Shown: positions 5,416 to 13,175 of the stretch, piece by piece | How positions within the stretch are numbered: the first letter of the stretch is position 1 | Layout: each line of letters starts with the position of its first letter | Source: JBLIOB01 sp047639575 | GTDB taxonomy: Bacteria; Bacteroidota; Bacteroidia; Flavobacteriales_D; Parvicellaceae | Length of the DNA: 13,204 nt | Assembly (NCBI GenBank): GCA_047639575.1 | Contig: JBLIOB010000098.1 | Span: 1 to 13,204 of the forward strand | Reading direction: 5' to 3' | Notes under the pieces: model-generated | Told to the model about the DNA's origin: nothing | Databases searched by the model: none | Seen by the model: the letters and a program-made list of their open reading frames with translations, nothing else | Program-made: the position numbers and the translations under genes

Positions 5416-8400
5416 CGTAGAATGATTATTGGTCCATTTTGAGTTACTGACCCACCATCAAGCTCAAGTACGTAATAATAAGTGTCCGCAGGCAATGCTT
5501 TTCCAGATTGGGAAGTTCCATCCCAGTTAATCTGTAATTCGCTCGATTCCATTACAATTCTACCCCATCTAGAGAATACTTGTAATCTGGCGTTTCCGTA
5601 AAGAGATAAATCAATATTCCAAGTGTCATTTTTGCCATCTCCGTTGGGAGTTATCGTATTAGGGATTTCAATGCAAGACATTTCATCCGTAATTATAACG
5701 GGATTTGAAACTGCTTGGCAATCATCTGCATCTTGCACCACAATAAAGTAAGTTCCTTCCTGAACAAATTGCCGTGGGTTGTTGATTTCTCCATCAGACC
5801 AATAGAAGTTATAATATCCGGTTCCACCTGAAACTTGCGCATCTAATATTATACCGCCTTCAGCGCATGGCAATTGCTCTATGTTTACTTCAACAGCTAA
5901 AGTGCTCGGAGTAACGTTTATGCTTTCTGTAATTGTGTTCGTACAGCCATTTGCGTTAGTGTGGCTATACGAAATGGCATGAGAACCAATTCCAGCAACT
6001 GTAGGGTCAAAGAAACCTCCGGATACTCCAGTTCCAGTGTACGTTCCTCCAGAAGGAACACCATTTATTAATTCTAAAGGATCGGCATATCCACAGATAT
6101 CTTCAAATTGAACGAGGTATACATGATTTTCATAAACGCTTATTTGAATACTTACACATACCGTGTTTCCGCAAGTTCCGCCCTCAGCCCTCACATAATA
6201 GGTGGTAGTTGCAAAAGGAGTTACAGTAATAGAAGTACCAGTTCCAATTGAAGTTCCTGCACAACTATTTTCATACCAACCCCAAGTAGCTCCAGGAGAG
6301 AGATAACCACCATCTACCGTTAGCGTAGCGCTTCCTCCTTCGCAGAATCCATTGTTGTTGCTTAAGATTCCCGTTGCTGGCAATGAACCGTCTAATACAT
6401 TAACAGTAATCTGCTCGCAGTTGGTCATGCCGCAGGTTCCAACAGATGCAACGTAATAGGTTGTTGTGTCTGTTGGAGAAACATTTAATGTGTCACCAAC
6501 TCCAACTGGCACTGCACCGCAGGCTCCAGTGTACCAAACCCAAGTGTATCCGACAGGAAGTGCTGCTCCAGTTACAAATAGATTCGTTGAAACTCCAGGA
6601 CAAATGTCATTTGCTGTTACTGATGCCGCAGTAGGATCGGGAACACCTGCACCAACTGTTATTGTTATTTGAGCACAAATTGAATTGCCACATGTGCCTT
6701 CTGCTCTTACATAATACGTGGTTGTAGCTGTCGGACTTGCACTAATAGAGTTTCCTGTACCTAAATAAGCTCCACCGCATGATCCACTATACCACTCCCA
6801 GCTTGCTCCAGTTCCAAGCGCTCCACCTGAAACAGATAAGGCGGTTGACTGACCAATACATAAAGCGGTGCTTGTTGCAACGACAGACGTTGGGTCCGTG
6901 GAAACAACATCCATATCTATTGTAACGCTTGCGCAAGAAGTGTTTCCGCAAGGCCCTTCAGCTCTTACGAAATAGGTAGTTAGGGCTGTTGGAGAGACCG
7001 TTAATGTTGTACCAGATCCAATCGTTATTCCCGCTCCGCATCCACTTTCATACCAGAACCAGTTATCAGAAGGAGCCAGGGTTCCGCCCGAAACAGTTAA
7101 GTTGGAAGTTCCTCCAGGGCAAACCGTTAAGTTCGTTGCAGTTACTGCGGTTGGTGCGGTTGAAACAGGGTCTACTATTATTGTAATCGAAGTACATAGA
7201 GTTGTGTTACATGGGCCTTCAGCTCTAACATAATATGTTGTTGTTACTGTGGGCGTTACGGCTATTATCGTCCCAGCGCCAACGAATATGCCACCGCAAG
7301 ATCCACTATACCATTGCCAATTAGCACTTGGCCCTAAACTTCCTCCTAATACATCTAAGGTGGCGCTTCCACCGGGGCATATGTTAGTGGAAGAAGTATT
7401 TATACTGCCTGGATCAGTAGATAAATTGTCGACAATAACAGTTACGCTAGCACAAGCGGTAGTGTTGCAAGTTCCTTCTGCTCTAACAAAGTAAGTTGTA
7501 GTGATTAGTGGGTTAACTGCCAATGTTGTTCCAGTTCCTGCTGGACCAATTCCGCAAGAACCAGTATACCATTCCCAGGTTGCTCCTGCGCCTAAAGATC
7601 CTCCCGCTACACTAAGAACTGCTAGTCCTCCAGGACAAACGTTTGTTACCGAGCTGATAACAGCTGCCGGGTCTGTTGATAAATCGTCTACGAGTATAGT
7701 AATGCTGGCACAATTTGTAGAATTACAAGTTCCTTCGGCTCTTACAAAGTACGTTGTGGTGGTTGTAGGGTTTACAATAGCCGATGCTCCATTTGCAATA
7801 GGAGCTCCAGCTCCACATCCTCCAGCATACCAGTACCAATCAGCTCCAGTGCCCAAAGAGCCTCCGGAAACAGTTAAAGTAGTTGGAGATCCTGCGCAAA
7901 CTGTCGGGTTTGTTGCCGTAACTGAAGTTGCATCAGTGGAATTTGTATTCACTATAATTGTTAAAGCTGCAACTGCTGAAGTGTCACAACCCTCTGCTCT
8001 TACATAATACGTTGTGGTAACTAATGGAATCACTCCAGCATACAATGTAGTGGCACTGCTATAAACCGGAACTAACACACTTGCTGTTGGATCTCCGGTG
8101 TACCAAGTCCAAAGTCCGGAGGTTCCAAGTCCACCGCCATTGACCGTTAAGTCTATTAAATCTCCTTGGCAAACTGTTGTATTTGTAGCGGTAACAAGAG
8201 TAGGATCACTCGTTGGAGTTTCGATTGTTATAACTGCGCTTGTGGTATTTGAAGTGTCACAAGCTCCTTCAGCTCTTACAAATACTGTAGTTGTTACAGA
8301 TGCGGTTAAAATATATGGATCTCCCATACCTAATAAGGTTCCACCAAAATTTGGATCACCATTATACCAAACCCAATTTCCACCGGTTCCTAAAGTTCCA

Positions 8401-9350
8401 CCAGAAACAAATAACGTGGCAGATCCTGATCCGCAAATAGAGGATGGCATCGCAACAATTGAAGATGGACTGGTGGAAGGAACTTCGATTAATACACTAA
8501 CATTATTAGAGAATACGGTGCCACAATTATCGTAAGAAGATCTTCGATAACATATGTCTTGAGTCGCTCCAGGTAAAGGGGTGTATGTTGCTGAGGTAGC
8601 GGCTGGTATGTTTGCGAAAACCCCCGTACATCCTATGTCTTGTTGCCACTGATAAAAAACATGAGGAGAGGTTCCAGCTGTTCCTGGTAAAACATTACCA
8701 AGCACCGTTGGATTGTTCCCTGGGCAAACCGTTTGATCACCATCTATTGTTCCTGGATCGATTGCTACATATTCCCAATAAATTTCTAATTCAGCATAAT
8801 AATCTCCATTTTGATAAATATATGGTGACCAGGTACAAGGAGGGTCAACCAAGAAACTCGCTGTTCCAGCTGCACCTCTTGGATCAAAATTATCATCTCC
8901 ATTTACGCAGAAATTAGCTCCAAATGGATTAGCCTGTGTTGGGTTTACATCGCAATCTCCACCACATCCATCTTCCTCATGTCCTTCTATTTCTGCCGAT
9001 ACAGTGGTAGCGTCAGTGTTTAATATGGTAGCACCACCGGTAAACCAATTGAAAGGTATTATCGGACCCGTATTAGGTGTTCCTGTCCACCAGCTGCCAA
9101 AATTGTTCGTTGTATAAATGCAACCAGTTGCTTGCCAGGTAGTTAAGCTTCCTGGGGTTGTGCCGTTGTCCATTATCCAGATATCCCACCTTGGATCTTG
9201 TTGTCCTGCAATTCCACCACCGTCTGCATTGTCGGCCTCAGCCATTAATTGAGAGATTCTAACCTGATAATTAATGTTCTGTGCAAATGTATCTGCACAA
9301 ATAAAATATAAGATTAACCCTAAGAGAGATGTTTTAAGTAAGTGTTGCAT
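5412..9350 (-). CDS. Large secreted Ig-repeat adhesin-like protein with T9SS type B C-terminal sorting domain
   Basis: This 1312-residue protein should be exported by Sec and then T9SS to the cell surface. A signal peptide covers residues 1-24 (ending ADTFAQ). Residues 25-195 form a unique N-terminal domain rich in Trp, Gly and Asp (INYQVRISQLMAEADNADGG; QDPRWDIWI). An Ig-like domain follows at about 196-290. Nine tandem Ig-like repeats of about 87 residues fill 291-1075, each with a TVCPG-type Cys, a W-x-WY core and TTTYYVRAEG. Residues 1076-1147 are another Ig-like domain (GGTYTGTGVSGG), and about 1150-1215 resemble a SprB repeat. The gliding-motility-type sorting domain is at 1227-1312 (IPNTITPNGDGKNDTW, FSRWGRIV, WDGTS, YYYVLEL). 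No enzymatic motif is visible. Adhesion or gliding is inferred from architecture and from the overlapping PorP/SprF-family gene. Confidence 0.93.
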   Translation of the reverse strand: MQHLLKTSLLGLILYFICADTFAQNINYQVRISQLMAEADNADGGGIAGQQDPRWDIWIMDNGTTPGSLTTWQATGCIYTTNNFGSWWTGTPNTGPIIPFNWFTGGATILNTDATTVSAEIEGHEEDGCGGDCDVNPTQANPFGANFCVNGDDNFDPRGAAGTASFLVDPPCTWSPYIYQNGDYYAELEIYWEYVAIDPGTIDGDQTVCPGNNPTVLGNVLPGTAGTSPHVFYQWQQDIGCTGVFANIPAATSATYTPLPGATQDICYRRSSYDNCGTVFSNNVSVLIEVPSTSPSSIVAMPSSICGSGSATLFVSGGTLGTGGNWVWYNGDPNFGGTLLGMGDPYILTASVTTTVFVRAEGACDTSNTTSAVITIETPTSDPTLVTATNTTVCQGDLIDLTVNGGGLGTSGLWTWYTGDPTASVLVPVYSSATTLYAGVIPLVTTTYYVRAEGCDTSAVAALTIIVNTNSTDATSVTATNPTVCAGSPTTLTVSGGSLGTGADWYWYAGGCGAGAPIANGASAIVNPTTTTTYFVRAEGTCNSTNCASITILVDDLSTDPAAVISSVTNVCPGGLAVLSVAGGSLGAGATWEWYTGSCGIGPAGTGTTLAVNPLITTTYFVRAEGTCNTTACASVTVIVDNLSTDPGSINTSSTNICPGGSATLDVLGGSLGPSANWQWYSGSCGGIFVGAGTIIAVTPTVTTTYYVRAEGPCNTTLCTSITIIVDPVSTAPTAVTATNLTVCPGGTSNLTVSGGTLAPSDNWFWYESGCGAGITIGSGTTLTVSPTALTTYFVRAEGPCGNTSCASVTIDMDVVSTDPTSVVATSTALCIGQSTALSVSGGALGTGASWEWYSGSCGGAYLGTGNSISASPTATTTYYVRAEGTCGNSICAQITITVGAGVPDPTAASVTANDICPGVSTNLFVTGAALPVGYTWVWYTGACGAVPVGVGDTLNVSPTDTTTYYVASVGTCGMTNCEQITVNVLDGSLPATGILSNNNGFCEGGSATLTVDGGYLSPGATWGWYENSCAGTSIGTGTSITVTPFATTTYYVRAEGGTCGNTVCVSIQISVYENHVYLVQFEDICGYADPLELINGVPSGGTYTGTGVSGGFFDPTVAGIGSHAISYSHTNANGCTNTITESINVTPSTLAVEVNIEQLPCAEGGIILDAQVSGGTGYYNFYWSDGEINNPRQFVQEGTYFIVVQDADDCQAVSNPVIITDEMSCIEIPNTITPNGDGKNDTWNIDLSLYGNARLQVFSRWGRIVMESSELQINWDGTSQSGKALPADTYYYVLELDGGSVTQNGPIIILR
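6126..8480 (-). repeat. Nine tandem Ig-like coding repeats of about 261 bp
   Basis: The repeats encode residues 291-378, 379-469, 470-556, 557-642, 643-728, 729-815, 816-901, 902-988 and 989-1075 of the adhesin. Each has the pattern STDP...VCPGG...LTVSGGSLG...WxWY...TTTYYVRAEG-C-...-ASITI. Repeats 3-9 carry four cysteines, while repeats 1 and 2 carry only two and have GDP in place of the central SCGG. The ninth repeat has an extra Gly after RAEG. At the DNA level even the most conserved block uses different synonymous codons from repeat to repeat, so the repeats are old and not recently homogenised. Long open frames on the opposite strand here are shadows of this periodicity. Confidence 0.93.
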
Positions 9351-9367
9351 ATAGTAATAGAGGACTG

Positions 9368-9399
9368 TAAAAATACACCAATTTATTAAGTTGTTACAA
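9368..9399 (-). promoter_or_regulatory. Weak promoter candidate for the adhesin-PorP operon
   Basis: On the - strand a TTG (9397-9399) is followed by a 21-base spacer and TATTTTTA (9368-9375), which matches TAnnTTTG except for the last base. The start codon is 17 bases downstream. The spacer is at the long end of the usual range and the region is AT-rich, so this is only a candidate. Confidence 0.25.
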
Positions 9400-9440
9400 C
9401 CGTTATTAGACTAATTGTGGATAAGTAGTTTAAATATAAA

Positions 9441-9548
9441 GGATTACTGTGAATCCTAAGAAGCCTGTTCGTAACATGAATAGGCTTCTTAAGCCTAATG
9501 TTAGCGTGAATATTGATTTTTCAACACTATATTCAAATGCCTTTGAAT
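9441..9548. other. Cluster of hairpins in the ttcA-adhesin intergenic region
   Basis: Within the 282-base gap 9351-9632, several inverted repeats are packed together. GGATT/AATCC is at 9441-9456. A 14-bp stem with one G-U wobble and a 7-base loop is at 9457-9491 (arms TAAGAAGCCTGTTC and GAATAGGCTTCTTA). An alternative AGGCTT-CTT-AAGCCT hairpin at 9482-9496 shares an arm with it. TTGA-TTTT-TCAA is at 9513-9524, and a perfect 7-bp stem ATTCAAA-TGCC-TTTGAAT at 9531-9548. In the - direction the cluster lies downstream of ttcA and the last hairpin leads into TTTATATTT, so part may end ttcA transcription. No uninterrupted T tract follows the large stem. A structured leader or small RNA is possible. 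No protein-coding frame is evident here. Confidence 0.55.
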
Positions 9549-9632
9549 TCAGCCGATAAGAAGATAAGAACACAAGTCCCTCTAATTGGATTCATCATCG
9601 AACATTGGTAAGGAGAATCTATGTTGGATTTG

Positions 9633-10436
9633 TTAAATTTCAGGAGCAAGTTGAACCAGGTTCTCAATATCATTAAAATCGTACAGCTCCCTATCTAGCA
9701 TGTGAGATGGGTGAATGTTTTGCATGGCGGTAAAAATACTTTCCACTCGCCCTGGGTATTTTTCTCCCCAATCACTGAGCATTTTTTTAATGACTTGCCG
9801 TTGCAATCCATCTTGTGAACCGCAGAGATTGCAAGGTATTATTGGGAATTTCATCATTTGACTGTACTCTTCAATGTTACTTTCTTTACAATAGGCGAGT
9901 GGTCTAATTACAATGTGTTTTTCATCATCCGTTTTGTATTTCGGAGACATTGACTCGATCTTGCCAGAGAAGAATAGATTTAAAAACATGGTTTCAATGA
10001 GGTCGTCACGATGATGACCCAATGCGATCTTAGTCGCCCCAATCTCTTTCGCAACGCTATATAGGTTGCCGCGTCTTAATCTAGAACATAAACTACACAT
10101 CGTTTTTCCTTCAGGAGTTTTGTCCATCACAATGCTATAGGTGTCTTTTTCCACGATTCTATATTCAACTCCAGTGGATTCAAGGTATTCTGGTAATACA
10201 TTTTCTGGATATCCTGGTTGTTTTTGGTCCAGATTTACGGCTACAATATCGAAATTAACAAAAGGTGATTTTTGCATCGATGTCAATAGGTTCAGCATTG
10301 TGTAACTGTCTTTTCCGCCCGAAAGACAAACCATTATTTTGTCTCCGTCTTCTATCATTCCAAAATCATTTGATGCTTGCCAAATTAATTTTCTAAGTTT
10401 TTTCGCTTTTAGCTCTATTTCCTTCTCTGTGAACAT
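9633..10436 (-). CDS. ttcA: tRNA 2-thiocytidine biosynthesis protein TtcA
   Basis: This 267-residue PP-loop ATPase should thiolate cytidine 32 of certain tRNAs, using ATP to activate the base and a [4Fe-4S] cluster to deliver sulfur. The PP-loop SGGKDS is at 39-44, preceded by FGMIEDGDKIMVCL as in the family. The first CxxC is CSLC (C114, C117), and the second is CNLC (C202, C205). GHHRDDLIETMFLNLFFSGK at 140-159 and RPLAYCKE at 178-185 are also typical TtcA blocks. By alignment with the E. coli enzyme, the two Cys of the first pair and C202 are the cluster ligands. The length is somewhat below the roughly 310 residues of E. coli TtcA, lacking its terminal extensions. A near-consensus promoter lies four bases upstream of the ATG. 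It appears to be a single-gene unit. Confidence 0.95.
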   Translation of the reverse strand: MFTEKEIELKAKKLRKLIWQASNDFGMIEDGDKIMVCLSGGKDSYTMLNLLTSMQKSPFVNFDIVAVNLDQKQPGYPENVLPEYLESTGVEYRIVEKDTYSIVMDKTPEGKTMCSLCSRLRRGNLYSVAKEIGATKIALGHHRDDLIETMFLNLFFSGKIESMSPKYKTDDEKHIVIRPLAYCKESNIEEYSQMMKFPIIPCNLCGSQDGLQRQVIKKMLSDWGEKYPGRVESIFTAMQNIHPSHMLDRELYDFNDIENLVQLAPEI

Positions 10437-10440
10437 GATG

Positions 10441-10471
10441 CAAATTTAACGCATTCCTTTGGAAAGGCCAA
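10441..10471 (-). promoter_or_regulatory. Promoter of ttcA (TTG-N20-TAAATTTG)
   Basis: On the - strand TTG (10469-10471) is followed by 20 bases and TAAATTTG (10441-10448), a perfect match to the Bacteroidota -7 box TAnnTTTG at a usual spacing. Only four bases separate the box from the ATG, so the transcript is expected to be leaderless or nearly so. A 5-bp inverted repeat (CCTTT-GG-AAAGG, 10456-10467) sits in the spacer and could be an operator, though it is short enough to be chance. Confidence 0.6.
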
Positions 10472-10649
10472 TCTAAGTGCAGTTGGAGGTTTACGAACTT
10501 TTTCCATTGTTTTGCGTACAACGCCTAAATCGATAGATCGTAACATTGAAAGAAGCTAATTAATATTTTGTTGTTAATAGATTCTATAGAAACAAACTAA
10601 TCCTTCATCAATTTTATTGATTTTTATTGAAATTACTTAACCACTGAAG

Positions 10650-12008
10650 ATGAAGTACGCTGCGATTACGCTTTCTCTCCTATTATCTATTGCCGGATTC
10701 AGTCAGGCTCCTATTGCCGCATTTACAGCGTCAGATCAGACAATCTGCCCTACACAGTGTATTGATTTTACAGATGTAAGTACCTCTGTGGCAGCTGGTG
10801 GTATCTTAACTTGGAATTGGGATTTTGGTAATGGTCTAACTTCGACTTTGCCAAATCCAACAGGTATTTGCTATCTAACAGCAGGTTCTTTCAATATTAT
10901 TCTTACAGTTTCTGATGCCAATGGCTTTGACACCGAGATCCAAGTTGGTTTTATTACTGTGGACGCAGCATTTTGTGGTGTTGCGCCTGTTGCCGACTTT
11001 AGTTCCACTGATTCAATTTTTTGCGTTGGTACATGTATTGATTTTACAGATTTGAGCGTTACAACAGCGTTTGCTGGAATCACAAACTGGGATTGGAATT
11101 TCGGTAATGGCCAAACCTCCACTTTGCCTAATCCAACTAACATTTGTTATAATACTTCTGGATTATTTACGGTTACCCTTGCTGTAACTGATGCGAACGG
11201 TTTCGATAATCAAATCGACATAGACTTTATTCTTGTATCTGACTGTACAGGGCCCGCGACTGTTTTTGCGGTTGATAATAATAACATTTGTGCAGACAGT
11301 TGTATTAATTTTACAGATGCTAGTACCACAATAGCCGTGGGCGGGGTAACTGCTTGGGAATGGACGTTTACTGGCGGCACTCCAAGTACGTTTAGTGGTG
11401 AATTTCCTCCAACAATTTGCTATGGAACAAATGGAAGTTTTGATGTTCAATTGATTACTACTGATTCTGATGGATCAGACACATTGGTTCAGAGTGCAAT
11501 GGTAATTGTGAATAATCCACTTGCAATTCCTGTAAGTGCAGATACTACAATTACGTCTGGAGATTCAGCTACCTTGGTTTCAGGGAGTGGATTTACCGGA
11601 TATATTTGGTCACCAATCGATTCTTTAAGTTGTGTTGCATGTCAGAATACTATGGCAGCACCATTATCCAATACGCTTTACACGATTACTGCAATTGACG
11701 TTAATGGATGTCCAACATCTGACTCTGTATTTGTAACGATTATTCCTGCACCAGATACGCTCATGCTGCCTAACGTATTCACTCCAAACGGAGATGGAAT
11801 TAACGATCAGTTCATTATTACTGCTCCAGAAGGCTTCGAAATGGAAGTGTATAATCGTTGGGGCCAATTAATATATAGATCTAGCCTACAGCATTTCTGG
11901 GATGGTAGAACCAATACCGGGGAAATTGTTAGTGACGGAACATATTACTATGTAGTTGTACTAGAATCTGGAGATACACATACTGGTTTCGTAACGGTTA
12001 AAAAGTAG
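10650..12008 (+). CDS. Secreted PKD-repeat protein with T9SS type B C-terminal sorting domain
   Basis: The 452-residue protein has a signal peptide (MKYAAITLSLLLSIAGFSQA). Three PKD-type beta-sandwich domains follow, at about 20-105, 112-196 and 203-288. Each has an xC-x-x-x-C-IDFTD opening, a W-x-W-x-F core (WNWDFGNG, WDWNFGNG, WEWTFTGG) and an ICY...G.F strand. The paired cysteines in each repeat (for example C33/C37 with C74) could form disulfides outside the cell. A fourth Ig-like domain spans about 295-365. The gliding-motility-type sorting domain runs from about 372 to 452 (LPNVFTPNGDGINDQF, VYNRWGQLIY, FWDGRTNTG, GTYYYVVV), directing T9SS export. It is divergent from ttcA, with a 213-base gap in which I see no clean promoter for this gene, and its stop codon abuts the next gene's stop. 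It is probably a surface-exposed structural or adhesive protein; no enzyme domain is seen. Confidence 0.92.
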   Translation: MKYAAITLSLLLSIAGFSQAPIAAFTASDQTICPTQCIDFTDVSTSVAAGGILTWNWDFGNGLTSTLPNPTGICYLTAGSFNIILTVSDANGFDTEIQVGFITVDAAFCGVAPVADFSSTDSIFCVGTCIDFTDLSVTTAFAGITNWDWNFGNGQTSTLPNPTNICYNTSGLFTVTLAVTDANGFDNQIDIDFILVSDCTGPATVFAVDNNNICADSCINFTDASTTIAVGGVTAWEWTFTGGTPSTFSGEFPPTICYGTNGSFDVQLITTDSDGSDTLVQSAMVIVNNPLAIPVSADTTITSGDSATLVSGSGFTGYIWSPIDSLSCVACQNTMAAPLSNTLYTITAIDVNGCPTSDSVFVTIIPAPDTLMLPNVFTPNGDGINDQFIITAPEGFEMEVYNRWGQLIYRSSLQHFWDGRTNTGEIVSDGTYYYVVVLESGDTHTGFVTVKK

Positions 12009-13175
12009 TTACTCATAAGTAAACCCCTTTGAAGAAGCTTGAGAAATAATTGCCTGCACTATGGCATTTTCCAATCCGTCCGGATTTTCATTTTCATTAA
12101 CCTTTGCAATGTAATCAAGCCTCTTTTTGTTCAAGTCTTGAATTTTCCGCTGGATCTGAACTCTATGTTTAGCATTGTAAGTAATAGTAGAAGTAAGTTT
12201 ATCAGAGCTGCAATTTTGTAAATGTTCAGGTAAACTGCTTTTTTCGATTTTGTTGATGTCAAAGCCTTCTTTTTTGCTTGCATCTACCAAATCCCATGAG
12301 GTATTGTCATAAACTGATCTGCTTTTGGATACTGTTCGCTCTACATTGTTAGCAATACCATATGACCTGGAATTTCCATCTTGAGTAGATACATTGTTGA
12401 ATTTCGTGTTGCCCAAGCTTCCATAATAAAGATATGTGCCATTTAGGCTGTCATTTAAGCTCATAATTGAATCATCGAATGGCGTATTAACATATTGAGT
12501 CTTTTCATCCTGCGAGATCGACATATAAATGCCATTTCCACTAGAAGCTCCATCTTTCCAGTGAGTTCTTACGCCTTCTTCTGCATCTCCGCAGAATATA
12601 GTATTAACGTAAACGTCTTTTGTAGAAGCTAAATCACAACTAGTAGAAAAAGGCGTGGTTCCCTGATCGAATGGCTCATTGCCGGCAATGAAAATAACTT
12701 TATAACTTGATTTATCATTTTTCCATTCTAATTGAGACAGAGATTGATTAATTACAGCTCCGCAAAACTCTTCACCACCATTTGTGTTCAACGCAAACAA
12801 ACATTCTGAAACAGAATCTAATTCTGTTGTTAGGTTGGTTAGTTTCCGTACAAAATCATCCTTAAAAGGAATTAGGTCGTTCCCGTATTCGTACAACGAT
12901 ATTTCAATTTTTGGTGCTTCATTTTCAAACTTAAGTCTAGAAATGTGATTCACGATCGTCCATAATTGGGATTTGGCTTGCTCAATTAGGCCATCCATAC
13001 TATTGCTGGTGTCCAGTATCAATGCAACTTGAATTTTTTGTGTTGGCGTTAAAGTCTCAGAAGTTATTTGGGTTTTTTGACTAATGAATTCATCGGTTTT
13101 AATCTTTTTAGGGCCTGAGTTTGATGTACATGCTGTGGCAATAAAAAGTGGAATAAAAAGTAGCTTAAATCTCAT
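12009..13175 (-). CDS. von Willebrand factor A domain lipoprotein
   Basis: Starting at the ATG at 13173-13175, the product has 388 residues. The N-terminus MRFKLLFIPLFIATAC is a lipoprotein signal with Cys16 as the likely lipidated residue. A frame open to an upstream TTG (13199) would add eight residues before the signal and is less likely. The VWA domain begins with VALILDTSNSMDG, whose DxSxS (D55, S57, S59) forms the metal-ion-dependent adhesion site. Later blocks include SLYEYGND, NGGEEFCGAVI, VIFIAGNEPFDQG and IFCGDAEEGVRTHWKDGASSGNG. About 130 C-terminal residues follow, partly helical and charged. VWA lipoproteins bind protein partners in the periplasm or at the cell surface; the partner is not evident here. 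The gene is convergent with the PKD-protein gene, with no bases between the two stops. Confidence 0.88.
   Translation of the reverse strand: MRFKLLFIPLFIATACTSNSGPKKIKTDEFISQKTQITSETLTPTQKIQVALILDTSNSMDGLIEQAKSQLWTIVNHISRLKFENEAPKIEISLYEYGNDLIPFKDDFVRKLTNLTTELDSVSECLFALNTNGGEEFCGAVINQSLSQLEWKNDKSSYKVIFIAGNEPFDQGTTPFSTSCDLASTKDVYVNTIFCGDAEEGVRTHWKDGASSGNGIYMSISQDEKTQYVNTPFDDSIMSLNDSLNGTYLYYGSLGNTKFNNVSTQDGNSRSYGIANNVERTVSKSRSVYDNTSWDLVDASKKEGFDINKIEKSSLPEHLQNCSSDKLTSTITYNAKHRVQIQRKIQDLNKKRLDYIAKVNENENPDGLENAIVQAIISQASSKGFTYE

Noticed and set aside
6446..8917. Several + strand open frames (for example 6446-6634, 7249-7494, 7501-8007, 8098-8535, 8612-8917) opposite the adhesin gene
   Set aside because: They recur with the period of the Ig-like repeats and their translations are low-complexity antisense of the repeat codons. 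The - strand frame has a signal peptide, domains and a sorting signal.
9621..9698. + strand 25-codon frame preceded by an AGGAG-like sequence (ATG at 9621)
   Set aside because: It mostly overlaps the 3' end of ttcA in antisense, is very short, and Bacteroidota make little use of Shine-Dalgarno sites.
10871..11867. - strand open frames at 10871-11143, 11163-11450 and 11664-11867
   Set aside because: They are antisense to the PKD repeats and sorting domain of the + strand gene and have no recognisable family features.
12039..12221. + strand 60-residue open frame inside the VWA lipoprotein gene
   Set aside because: It is fully antisense to the C-terminal part of a well-supported gene and shows no domain or convincing start.
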